A DNA stretch of 64,000 bases from Algoriphagus boritolerans DSM 17298 = JCM 18970 (GTDB taxonomy: Bacteria; Bacteroidota; Bacteroidia; Cytophagales; Cyclobacteriaceae). Location: NCBI RefSeq assembly GCF_900108085.1, contig NZ_FNVR01000009.1:62001-126000 (forward strand), read 5' to 3'. Made by a program: the position numbers and the translations under genes. The first letter of the stretch is position 1, and each line of letters begins with the position of its first letter. Positions 9,158 through 15,851 of this stretch are shown here, piece by piece. The notes beneath the pieces were generated by a model. It was not told the origin of the DNA. It saw nothing but the letters and a program-made list of their open reading frames with translations, and did not search any database.

Positions 9158-9247
9158 TTTTGAAGTATCAAGACACAAGAATCAAGACGCAAGACTTTTT
9201 AAAATCTAGTGTCCAACATCTTAAGTCTTTTGTCTTATATCTTGAAT
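9158..9247. repeat. Word-repeat linker between phhA and hisH with inverted halves
   Basis: The plus strand reads ATCAAGACACAAGAATCAAG followed by ACGCAAGAC. About 25 bases later comes the partial inverse AAGTCTTTTGTCTTATATCTTGA. The two halves could pair as an imperfect stem. No coding content. Confidence 0.6.
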
Positions 9248-10033
9248 CTAATTTTTCGCTTCTTTCTCAGCCAACATCTCCTCCAACACTTCCTCTATCT
9301 CAGGAATAGAATTGAAAAGCTGCTCGTAGCTGTCAATCACCCAATATTTGTCTTGGAAGCGATCTTTCCAATATTCAGTACTCATGATTTGACGCACGTT
9401 GTAAGGGAAATGGGTAGGCTCGTCAGAAAGGGAAAACTTCGTCTCCCCTGCCGAACTCAATATTCCGGCTCCATACACCTTTAACTCACCATTTTCCCGA
9501 ATCAATCCAAACTCAATGGTAAACCAGTATATCCGGCTGAGCAACTGGATGGCCCAAGGATTCTGAATATGCTTCAGTGCAATCCCACTCAGCTTTTCCA
9601 AGAAGTCTACATAAGGCTGATTTACCAGCAAAGGCATGTGAGCGAAGGCATCGTGAAACATATCCGGCTCCTCTAGGTAGTCAAGTTGGTCCATTTTGCG
9701 AAGCCAGGTGGACGAAGGAAAACGCTTGAGATTCATCAATCCGAAAAACAAATCGTTATCAATCAATCCCGGCACAACTTCCACTTGCCAACCTGTTGTG
9801 TTTGCGAGAACCTCATTTAGTTCTTCGAAATTGGCAATCCGATCAGCTGTAAACTTTACAGCTTTCACCCCTTCCAAATAAGCCTGAGAAGCTGCTTTGG
9901 GAAGATTGGGCATCTGTCGCTCGAAGAGTATTCTCCAAACTTTGAAATCTTCCTCTGTGTAGGCAGCATAGTCCTGCTTCAACTCTTTTAATCTCGGGTC
10001 ATTAAAGACCCAGTCTTTGGGTTTGTCAGTCAT
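9248..10033 (-). CDS. phhA: Phenylalanine-4-hydroxylase (aromatic amino acid hydroxylase)
   Basis: A cytosolic non-haem iron enzyme that turns Phe into Tyr with tetrahydropterin and O2. Iron ligands are the two His of HDAFAHMP and the Glu of YWFTIEFGLI. SLSDEPTHFPYN and the aromatic C-terminal part follow the family order. I start at MTDKPKDWVF (261 residues). A frame 24 residues longer would translate through the palindromic repeat at 10055-10086 and is rejected. It lies upstream of hisH on the same strand with a 90-base repeat linker, so cotranscription is possible but not shown. Confidence 0.95.
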   Translation of the reverse strand: MTDKPKDWVFNDPRLKELKQDYAAYTEEDFKVWRILFERQMPNLPKAASQAYLEGVKAVKFTADRIANFEELNEVLANTTGWQVEVVPGLIDNDLFFGLMNLKRFPSSTWLRKMDQLDYLEEPDMFHDAFAHMPLLVNQPYVDFLEKLSGIALKHIQNPWAIQLLSRIYWFTIEFGLIRENGELKVYGAGILSSAGETKFSLSDEPTHFPYNVRQIMSTEYWKDRFQDKYWVIDSYEQLFNSIPEIEEVLEEMLAEKEAKN

Positions 10034-10054
10034 TTTATACTTGGGTTTATGGGT

Positions 10055-10130
10055 ACTCTCCAAGGGTTTGGAATCCCTTGGAGAGTTGAAATTTCCTAAT
10101 CTCAACCCTCCAAGGGACTTGGACCCTTGG
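10055..10130. repeat. Two palindromic CCAAGGG repeat units upstream of phhA
   Basis: The first is a perfect 12-bp inverted repeat, ACTCTCCAAGGG (10055-10066) / CCCTTGGAGAGT (10075-10086), with an 8-base loop. The second is CCAAGGG (10110-10116) / CCCTTGG (10124-10130), inside ACCCTCCAAGGGACTTGGAC. The paired units share a core and look like a dispersed REP-type intergenic palindrome. Confidence 0.8.
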
Positions 10131-10150
10131 ATGATTTCTATATAAACTAA

Positions 10151-10184
10151 AAAAGGCCTAAACCGGATACGGAATAGGCCTTTT
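10151..10184 (-). terminator. Intrinsic terminator between the HTH gene and phhA
   Basis: Perfect 10-bp stem AAAAGGCCTA (10151-10160) / TAGGCCTTTT (10175-10184) with a 14-base loop. On the minus strand it is followed by six T residues. It most simply ends the transcript of the HTH gene at 10374-10544. It could also act as a leader hairpin of phhA. Confidence 0.75.
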
Positions 10185-10373
10185 ATATTTCTTCAGCAAA
10201 AACCAAAGCATTCCTATTCCCTCAATGGAAGAGACGATAAGAATGATGCACATAGGTTCTTGGTGTAGGATTCATGCCGTGAAGTTAAGCAGGTTATTTG
10301 CTAGGCGCAAACAAATTTTACAGGAGGTCAGAAGTTTTCCTAAAGCAGTACCGGCGAAAATCCACTCAAGACT

Positions 10374-10544
10374 TCACTTGCTTATTGCTTTCCCAAATTT
10401 CTCATAAATCAATTCCTGATCCTTGGGAGAAATCAGCCCTTGCGGAATTTGAAGCTTCTCCTTTAAGATCCACCGGGAAAGTGTCTTGGCGGAAATCCCA
10501 AATTCCTCGGCGATTTCCTGACGGGATTTGGCTTTTTGGGTCAT
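10374..10544 (-). CDS. Small helix-turn-helix DNA-binding protein
   Basis: A 56-residue protein consisting almost only of a helix-turn-helix: SRQEIAEEFGISAKTLSRWI gives helix-turn-helix with a basic recognition helix, followed by QIPQGLISPKDQELIYEKFG. The start MTQKAKSRQEI is chosen over an upstream frame (MKFYFFFQ) that would be hydrophobic and out of character. No effector or dimer domain is present, so it should act as a compact regulator or nucleoid binder. About 160 bases upstream of its start lies a six-copy 10-bp direct repeat, a candidate operator. Its transcript probably ends at the hairpin at 10151-10184. Confidence 0.7.
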   Translation of the reverse strand: MTQKAKSRQEIAEEFGISAKTLSRWILKEKLQIPQGLISPKDQELIYEKFGKAISK

Positions 10545-10703
10545 TTGAAAAAAAAAGTAAAATTTCAACTACAAAGTCTATTTAGCATTAAGGATAACTA
10601 ATCAATTTAAAAACACCAAGAAAATTTCAAAAAATGTATTCAAAACACAAAAATCATAATGAATCAAGCTATCATTTACATGAAATAGACTTTTACAAAG
10701 ATT

Positions 10704-10767
10704 ATTTTGTCCAATTTTGTCCAATTTTGTCCAATTTTGTCCGATTTTGTCCGATTTTGTCCGATTT
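10704..10767. repeat. Six-copy 10-bp direct repeat ATTTTGTCC(A/G)
   Basis: ATTTTGTCCA occurs three times, then ATTTTGTCCG three times, with exact 10-bp periodicity (10704-10763) and a partial seventh unit ATTT. The period is close to one helical turn, so all units face the same side of the DNA. The array lies between the divergent HTH gene and the membrane glycosyltransferase gene at 10812. The TTTG of the last unit (10756-10759) sits 19 bases before a weak -7-like TATTCTTTA. Confidence 0.9.
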
Positions 10768-10811
10768 AATAAAATTTCTATTCTTTAATTTTATTCATTA
10801 AAATTTTTGAA

Positions 10812-12179
10812 ATGGAAAGGGAGAACTCTTTGAAATTTTCTTTTTTGAGCAGTGAGGTTTTGTTAAACCGGAATGTTGTCTTAGGGTTAGTTTCAATCCT
10901 AGCATTTTTCGTGTTTTCACCTACATTCTCCAATGACTTTCAGCTAGCTTGGGATGATACCTGGCAAGTCCTGGAAAATCCGCTCGTTCACGATTCTTCA
11001 TTGGAGGTAATCTTATATCATTTCACCCATTTTTGGCAAGGACAATATTCCCCGGTCAACTCTCTATATTACCTCTTGATCGATCTGCTTTTTGGAATGA
11101 ATGCCACCGCTTTTCATACCGCATGCCTGTTGATCCATCTGATTAATTCCTGGTTGGTCTTTTCTATTTCATTACGTTTCATTTCGAGATTTTTACCAAG
11201 CACTGGTTATTCCAGAACTCAAGGTTACGCTTTTTTTACAGCTTTGCTTTTTGCTATCCATCCTATCCAGGTAGAATCTGTCGCCTGGATCAGCGCTTCC
11301 AAAATTATCCTCTATGGACTGTTTACCCTTTTCGCGATCTGGGCTTATTTCAGGTACATTCAGAACAGTAAACCGATCTGGTTAATCATTACTGCCTCAG
11401 CTTATGTTTTTGGATTTGCATCCAAGGAACAGGCAATCCTTCTTCCACTGAATTTACTGCTTATTGATTTTGCCTGGGGCCGGTTTACAGGAATAAAATG
11501 GAGCCAATTCCTTTCCTCCCGGGTCGTCCTGGAGAAAATCTCATTTTTCCTACTGGCTTTAGCCTTCCTCTTTTTCACTTGGGCCAACAGTCTCGGAACG
11601 GTTCAACAGGAAGCAGGGTATCCCATCTATCAAAGAATTGTCTTTGCCTTTTATAGCTTGGTGGAATATGTTTTCCGGTTTTTGACTCCTGCCAAACTGT
11701 ACTTCTTCCACCCCTATCCGATGACTCCAGGAGAATCACTACCCCTATTCTATTGGGGATACCTACTTCTGGCAGTAATCATCGGGTATTTTGTTTGGGA
11801 GCATTATCGCAATGGGAATCCCATCGTACTGATCGGCTTTTTGTTTTTCCTGGTCAATTTGGTATTGGTCCTCCACATTATTCCCCTACCCCGACCAGTC
11901 ATTACAGCCGACCGCTACATGTATCTCAGTGTGATAGGTCTCGCTTGGGCATTGATTGGCTGGGGACAAAGCTGGATTACTTCGGTCAAGTCCAAAAACC
12001 TGAATATTATCCTTCTTGGTGGCTTGGTTTGGATGATCTTTTTGGGAGTTCAGACAAATCTACGAACCGCCGAATGGAAAGACACCGAATCCACCAAATC
12101 CAATGTGATCGAACTCATTGAGAAAAAACGTGAGGCGGAAGAAACTGATCCACTCTTTAACCTGATCGAGCATGAATGA
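10812..12179 (+). CDS. Polytopic membrane glycosyltransferase, GT-C / TMTC-like (DUF1736-type)
   Basis: A 455-residue integral membrane protein with about ten hydrophobic segments. The first extracytoplasmic loop carries the acidic pair in LAWDDTWQVLENPLV, the usual metal/catalytic site of GT-C transferases. HPIQVESVAWISASK and ADRYMYLSVIGLAWAL are signatures of the protein-O-mannosyltransferase-like TMTC/DUF1736 group. Unlike many relatives there is no C-terminal TPR array; the protein ends in a short charged tail. The next gene overlaps by 8 bases and encodes a dolichyl-phosphate-sugar-synthase-like GT2, so the pair probably makes and then transfers a polyprenyl-linked sugar. The acceptor is unknown. 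Confidence 0.8.
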   Translation: MERENSLKFSFLSSEVLLNRNVVLGLVSILAFFVFSPTFSNDFQLAWDDTWQVLENPLVHDSSLEVILYHFTHFWQGQYSPVNSLYYLLIDLLFGMNATAFHTACLLIHLINSWLVFSISLRFISRFLPSTGYSRTQGYAFFTALLFAIHPIQVESVAWISASKIILYGLFTLFAIWAYFRYIQNSKPIWLIITASAYVFGFASKEQAILLPLNLLLIDFAWGRFTGIKWSQFLSSRVVLEKISFFLLALAFLFFTWANSLGTVQQEAGYPIYQRIVFAFYSLVEYVFRFLTPAKLYFFHPYPMTPGESLPLFYWGYLLLAVIIGYFVWEHYRNGNPIVLIGFLFFLVNLVLVLHIIPLPRPVITADRYMYLSVIGLAWALIGWGQSWITSVKSKNLNIILLGGLVWMIFLGVQTNLRTAEWKDTESTKSNVIELIEKKREAEETDPLFNLIEHE

Positions 12180-13161
12180 CTTTTTGATATCCGTAGTCGT
12201 ACCCTGCTACAATGAGGCTGAAAATATTCCGGTTCTCATCAATCGCCTCAAGCTTGCCTTAGCTGCCTATTCCTTTGAAATCATCCTGGTCAATGATGGA
12301 AGTACGGATACCCAGCAGGAATTGGAACTGGCTTCCACTCTGGACAGCAGGGTTTCTTATCTGAGCTTTTCGAGAAACTTCGGCCACCAAGCGGCTCTCA
12401 AAGCTGGGATAGACCATGCCCAAGGGGACTGCATCGTAACTCTGGATGCCGATATGCAAAAACCACCCGAGATCATTCCTGAAATGATCATCCTATGGCA
12501 AAAGGGGAATGAAATAGTAACCGCAGTCAGTAAAAACGAAGGGCAGCCCGGCAGATTTAAGCGATGGACATCAGCTTGGTTTTACCGGATGTTAACCTGG
12601 TTAGCCGAGCATCCAATCGTACAACATGGAGCGGACTTTAGGCTGTTCGACCAGAAAGTAGCGAATGTCATCCGGGGAATATCCGGTCAAAACCTGTATC
12701 TGCGAGGAATTTTCGCATGGGCAGGCTATACCCAAGCCACAGTTTTCTATCGGGAAGAAAAAAGAATGGCCGGAACAACAAAGTACAGCTTGATTAAAAT
12801 GTTGAATCTGGCAAGTAATGGCATCACATCACTAAGTATCAAACCCCTACGAATGGCCTTGGCTATGGGGGTAGGCTTTGCTTTTTTGGCCACAGTATAT
12901 GGCATGTACGCAATTACCATTGTTTTCCTGGGAATGACCGTCCCCGGATGGGCCTCTCTAGTGGCCAGTATTGTGTTTCTCTCCAGCATCCAATTGATTG
13001 TCCTGGGAGTAATCGGAGAATATATCGGAAAAATCTACCGGGAGGTGAGTCAGCGTCCCACTTACCTGATATCCAAAACCAACTTGGATTTATCACAAAC
13101 TTACCAACAGGTAGATCAAGTCATTTCAATACAAACAGAGAGGAGGAAAGCCATGACTTAG
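12172..13161 (+). CDS. Family 2 glycosyltransferase, DPM1/GtrB-like polyprenyl-phosphate sugar synthase
   Basis: A 329-residue protein. Residues about 1-230 are a GT-A domain: VVVPCYNEAENIPVL, VNDGSTD and the metal-binding LDADMQKPPE. FGHQAALKAGIDHAQGD is typical of the DPM1/GtrB/ArnC type. Two C-terminal transmembrane helices (about 230-255 and 265-290) anchor it, with the EYIGKIYREVSQRP motif after them. It would load a sugar onto undecaprenyl phosphate on the cytoplasmic face. It overlaps the GT-C gene by 8 bases, a translationally coupled donor-maker/transferase pair. Confidence 0.9.
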   Translation: MNDFLISVVVPCYNEAENIPVLINRLKLALAAYSFEIILVNDGSTDTQQELELASTLDSRVSYLSFSRNFGHQAALKAGIDHAQGDCIVTLDADMQKPPEIIPEMIILWQKGNEIVTAVSKNEGQPGRFKRWTSAWFYRMLTWLAEHPIVQHGADFRLFDQKVANVIRGISGQNLYLRGIFAWAGYTQATVFYREEKRMAGTTKYSLIKMLNLASNGITSLSIKPLRMALAMGVGFAFLATVYGMYAITIVFLGMTVPGWASLVASIVFLSSIQLIVLGVIGEYIGKIYREVSQRPTYLISKTNLDLSQTYQQVDQVISIQTERRKAMT

Positions 13162-13262
13162 TCGAAACACCCTTTTGATAGTTCGAAAAGAATGATCAAA
13201 ACGTATCGGGGAAACGAAATAACCCTATTTCAAAACAACAATCACTTTTAAAAACTAAAATC

Positions 13263-13556
13263 ATGAAATCATTTATCAAAAAAATCGCAAAACCCCTTGC
13301 CATAGGGGTATTCTTTATGGCACTGTTCTTCAATGTGAAGGTGAGCTTGACAGATCCATTTATAAATTTAGACAATGCTGCATTGGCACAATCAAGCTCT
13401 TCCGTATACGACGCTTGCCCAGGAACTGACATTGCCCTGCATTACCAATACGAGTTAGGGTATTCGGTAGGAATGTCCCCAATAGGCGTACCCATTTATA
13501 CAAGAAGATACGAGTGCAGGGAAGGCGGTTGGTGCTGTCCAATGCAATATGCCTAG
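13263..13556 (+). CDS. NVEALA-like small exported peptide
   Basis: A 97-residue precursor: a basic start (MKSFIKKIAKPL), a hydrophobic segment (about residues 12-25), then NVKVSLTDPF...LDNAALAQ, which resembles the N-terminal NVEALA signature of a Bacteroidota family of small exported proteins. The mature part (about 55 residues) is rich in Gly, Tyr and Ser and ends with clustered cysteines (CREGGWCCPMQYA), suggesting disulfides or metal binding. A stem-loop (13580-13610) follows, then a beta-propeller lipoprotein gene on the same strand. The role of the family is not known to me. Confidence 0.7.
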   Translation: MKSFIKKIAKPLAIGVFFMALFFNVKVSLTDPFINLDNAALAQSSSSVYDACPGTDIALHYQYELGYSVGMSPIGVPIYTRRYECREGGWCCPMQYA

Positions 13557-13579
13557 TCAATATAGTTAAATCATCAACT

Positions 13580-13614
13580 GCCATGGGGTTTTTAGATAAA
13601 GCCCTATGGCATTT
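13580..13614 (+). terminator. Stem-loop between the NVEALA peptide and propeller genes
   Basis: GCCATGGGG (13580-13588) pairs with CCCTATGGC (13602-13610) with one mismatch, followed by ATTTATTT. Placed between the two genes, it may partly end transcription so that the peptide is made in excess over the lipoprotein. Confidence 0.5.
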
Positions 13615-13627
13615 ATTTATAAACAAA

Positions 13628-14791
13628 ATGAAATACATCTATCTAATATCTTTAGTAATACTTTTCAACTTTTGTCAAGAAAAAAGCAGACTCGATGATC
13701 AATTAGTTATTTCACACCTGATTGACCCAATGCAGGGAGAAAGGATCTCTCTATCTCAAATAATTGAAAGCATCGAAGTTATACAGCCTAACGAGATGGA
13801 AATAGTAGCTCATGTAAGTAACTATTTTGTCTATGAGGAAAAGCTCATCATTATAGATAACTATAAACAAAAAAAAGTTCAGGTTTTCGACACACAAGGA
13901 AATCACCTTTTTGAGATCAAAGCATCCGGAGCAGGGCCTGGGCAGTTTAAAACTCCTAATCTAGTACGAATAAATCAAGTTGGTGATAGGATTTTAGTTT
14001 ATTGCTCATTAACAAAAAAAATACTGCAATTCGATATGAATGGCAATTACATCGAAGAAACTCTTATCAATGAAATCGGACTAATAGGAGACTTTATAGA
14101 GAGAGATAAAGAAATTATATTTCTCAATGTGATGACAGTTGAGGCAGACAAAAGAATTGGAAAATTAAATCTAGAAACATATCCAATAGATAAGAATATA
14201 TCATATTTCACAAATTACCCAGGTCAATACATTAAAGTCTTATCAAGCAAATCACAATTCTTCTTCGGAACTCATGGCTCCGAAAACTTCTATTTCCTTG
14301 ATTTGTATTCAAGTAATATTGTGAAAATGGATTGGAACGGGAACTACTCAATTCAGCAATTCAAATTTAATGAAAACCAACTAGAATTAAACCCGGAAAA
14401 AATACATAACCCGGTTGACATCATAGATCAACTACATATATCCGAGCCTTTTCATATAGGAAGTCACCTCAACATCAGCCAATCAAATCTATTGATCCCA
14501 ATCGAAAAAGGGATGAATGCCTATGGAACAATAGTATTCGATACAGAAAAAAAAACTACCAAAATCATATCGACTTTTGAAGATGGCCTAGAGGAAATAC
14601 TTCCAAATCAAGCACTATCTGCTCCGGGAGACATATACTCTCAAACTGCAATAATAAATATTGACCCTGATTACGCCTATGAAAAAATAATATCCATGAA
14701 TCTAGAACAAAATGAATTCACCAAAAAATTAAAAAAACTGAACACTCCAAATAATCAAAACCCTGTATTTATAATTTACCATCTAAAATAA
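13628..14791 (+). CDS. Six-bladed beta-propeller lipoprotein (BF3164-like family)
   Basis: A 387-residue protein starting MKYIYLISLVILFNFC; Cys16 is the lipobox cysteine, so it is a surface or periplasmic lipoprotein. Repeated strands such as KKVQVFDTQGNHLFEIKASG, GPGQFKTPNLVRI and KILQFDMNGNYIEE follow the pattern of Bacteroidota six-bladed beta-propeller proteins often found beside NVEALA peptides. No catalytic motif is visible, so it may bind peptide or other ligand. I start it at 13628; a frame extended to 13514 lacks a signal and overlaps the peptide gene. A/T content is higher than in the flanking glycosyltransferase genes, consistent with later acquisition. Confidence 0.8.
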   Translation: MKYIYLISLVILFNFCQEKSRLDDQLVISHLIDPMQGERISLSQIIESIEVIQPNEMEIVAHVSNYFVYEEKLIIIDNYKQKKVQVFDTQGNHLFEIKASGAGPGQFKTPNLVRINQVGDRILVYCSLTKKILQFDMNGNYIEETLINEIGLIGDFIERDKEIIFLNVMTVEADKRIGKLNLETYPIDKNISYFTNYPGQYIKVLSSKSQFFFGTHGSENFYFLDLYSSNIVKMDWNGNYSIQQFKFNENQLELNPEKIHNPVDIIDQLHISEPFHIGSHLNISQSNLLIPIEKGMNAYGTIVFDTEKKTTKIISTFEDGLEEILPNQALSAPGDIYSQTAIINIDPDYAYEKIISMNLEQNEFTKKLKKLNTPNNQNPVFIIYHLK

Positions 14792-14896
14792 TGGCTGGCG
14801 ACCAATGCAGAACTCGACTATACTCAATTTGCTTTCGAAAGTGGAATTTCTCTTAACAAATTGCCAGCTACCAGTTGGTGAAAAAAATATCTCAAA

Positions 14897-15050
14897 TCAA
14901 CTCAGCCCCTTCCGCATCGCAAAACTCTCCTGTATCCATGCCGCCAATCTTACACTTTGCTCAAAGTCCAAAGTCTGCTGACCATCAGAAAATGCTTTCT
15001 CAGGAATCTCATTAGATTCATAGACGATTCAGTCCGCACCTGCCATCACG
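14897..15050 (-). pseudogene. Decayed duplicate of the aroF 3' end
   Basis: The minus strand reads VMAGAD-stop-IVYESNEIPEKA, then FSDGQQTLDFEQSVRLAAWI and QESFAMRKGLS-stop. Aligned by eye to the C-terminus of the aroF product at 15852-16871, 39 of 47 positions up to FAMRK agree. One Gly codon has become TGA. No 5' part of the gene is present. It lies in direct orientation about 950 bases from the intact 3' end, flanking the dead parDE pair. It is not expressed as a functional enzyme. Confidence 0.9.
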
Positions 15051-15108
15051 GATAAAAGGTTTGAACTTGATTTGCTTTTGGTGTATAATTACATCAAACC
15101 AGATTCTT

Positions 15109-15348
15109 ATGGCAAAACAAAGTATCTCTTTCACCCCACCCAACGACGAATGGCTAAAATCACAAGTGGACAACCAAGAATACTCCAGCAAAAGCGAATT
15201 GGTAAATGATCTGATCAGACTGGCAGGAAAACAAGAAGCTGAAATTGATTGAATTAGAATCAAACTCGAAAAAGTCGAAAAAAGCGGATCCACCACCAAA
15301 ACCAAAGAACAAATTTTAGCAGAAGCTAAGGCCTTGGTGAATGGATAA
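15109..15348 (+). pseudogene. ParD-type antitoxin gene with in-frame stop
   Basis: ATG at 15109 gives MAKQSISFTPPNDEWLKSQV followed by DNQEYSSKSELVNDLIRLA, a ParD/CopG-like ribbon-helix-helix. Translation then meets TGA at 15250-15252 after KQEAEID. The same frame continues as IRIKLEKVEKSG...KEQILAEAKALVNG to a TAA at 15346-15348, giving the usual full ParD length of about 80 residues. The lost part is the toxin-binding tail. A truncated 47-residue DNA-binding protein could still be made. Confidence 0.85.
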
Positions 15349-15628
15349 CTATAGATTAGGTGAAGAGGCAAAGGAAGACTTGATCCGAATCTACCAGTGG
15401 GGTGTAAAAAGATTTGGGATGATCCAGGCAGATCGGTATTTCGACAATTTTTTCAACTGCTTTGAGATGATTGCAGAAAGACCCTTTTCCTTCGAATCTA
15501 TCGATCACATCTAAGCTGGATACAGACGATGTGTCTGTGGATCTGTTAGCATTTACTTTAAAATAAATCAGGAAACTGCGCAAATAATGGCTAATGTTGG
15601 GAGGCAAGATTTATCTAAAATCTTGTGA
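15341..15628 (+). pseudogene. ParE-type toxin gene with in-frame stop
   Basis: It overlaps the antitoxin frame by 8 bases as in intact parDE operons. ATG at 15341 gives MDNYRLGEEAKEDLIRIYQW, ...FGMIQADRYFDNFF and ERPFSFESIDHI, then TAA (15512-15514). The frame continues AGYRRCVCGSVSIYFKIN to NVGRQDLSKIL and TGA at 15626-15628. The RelE/ParE fold is recognisable on both sides of the stop, so a single nonsense mutation removed the C-terminal third. Toxin and antitoxin are both dead. Confidence 0.85.
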
Positions 15629-15680
15629 TCTTATGGTTTATTTCTTCTCCTAAAACGAAACCTATTTTTCAATCCAAATA

Positions 15681-15775
15681 AAAACGGGCTATCTCATAAG
15701 TTTTGATTTTTCAGTTGGGAAGTTCGAAATGTAGCCCCGTTTAAAGCAAATGGCCTTCGACTCCGCTCAGGCTGA
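15681..15775. other. Palindrome and dispersed-repeat words downstream of the trp operon
   Basis: AAACGGGCTA (15682-15691) pairs with TAGCCCCGTTT (15732-15742) apart from one bulged base, with a 40-base loop. CGGGCTATCTCATAAGTTTT resembles the terminal inverted repeat of some insertion sequences. CCTTCGACTCCGCTCAGGCTGAC (beginning near 15754) reads like a dispersed intergenic repeat. No transposase is present. This may be an insertion-sequence scar. Confidence 0.35.
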
Positions 15776-15812
15776 CACATAAAAACATATTTGGACCGCC
15801 TCATAATAAACA

Positions 15813-15840
15813 TATCGGTTGCCAGATGCAGCAACCGATA
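15813..15840 (-). terminator. Intrinsic terminator at the end of the trp-aroF operon
   Basis: Perfect 10-bp stem TATCGGTTGC (15813-15822) / GCAACCGATA (15831-15840) with an 8-base loop, eleven bases past the aroF stop on the minus strand. The following ATGTTTATT is only moderately T-rich. Confidence 0.65.
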
Positions 15841-15851
15841 CGTCAATGTTA

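Noticed and set aside
10034-10105. 24-residue N-terminal extension of PhhA
   Set aside because: It is encoded by the palindromic repeat and does not match the family; MTDKPKDWVF is a natural start.
10225-10585. Two overlapping plus-strand open frames, with a GAAGTTAAGC word reminiscent of 5S rRNA
   Set aside because: The frames are antisense to or adjacent to the HTH gene, have odd composition and no recognisable N-terminus. The 5S-like word lacks the other conserved helices.
13514-13627. N-terminal extension of the propeller lipoprotein
   Set aside because: It starts at a GTG inside the peptide gene, crosses the stem-loop and would bury the signal peptide and lipobox.
15681-15775. Insertion-sequence end
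   Set aside because: The terminal-repeat-like word GGGCTATCTCATAAG is suggestive, but there is no transposase, no clear second end and no target duplication, so it is listed only as a low-confidence scar.
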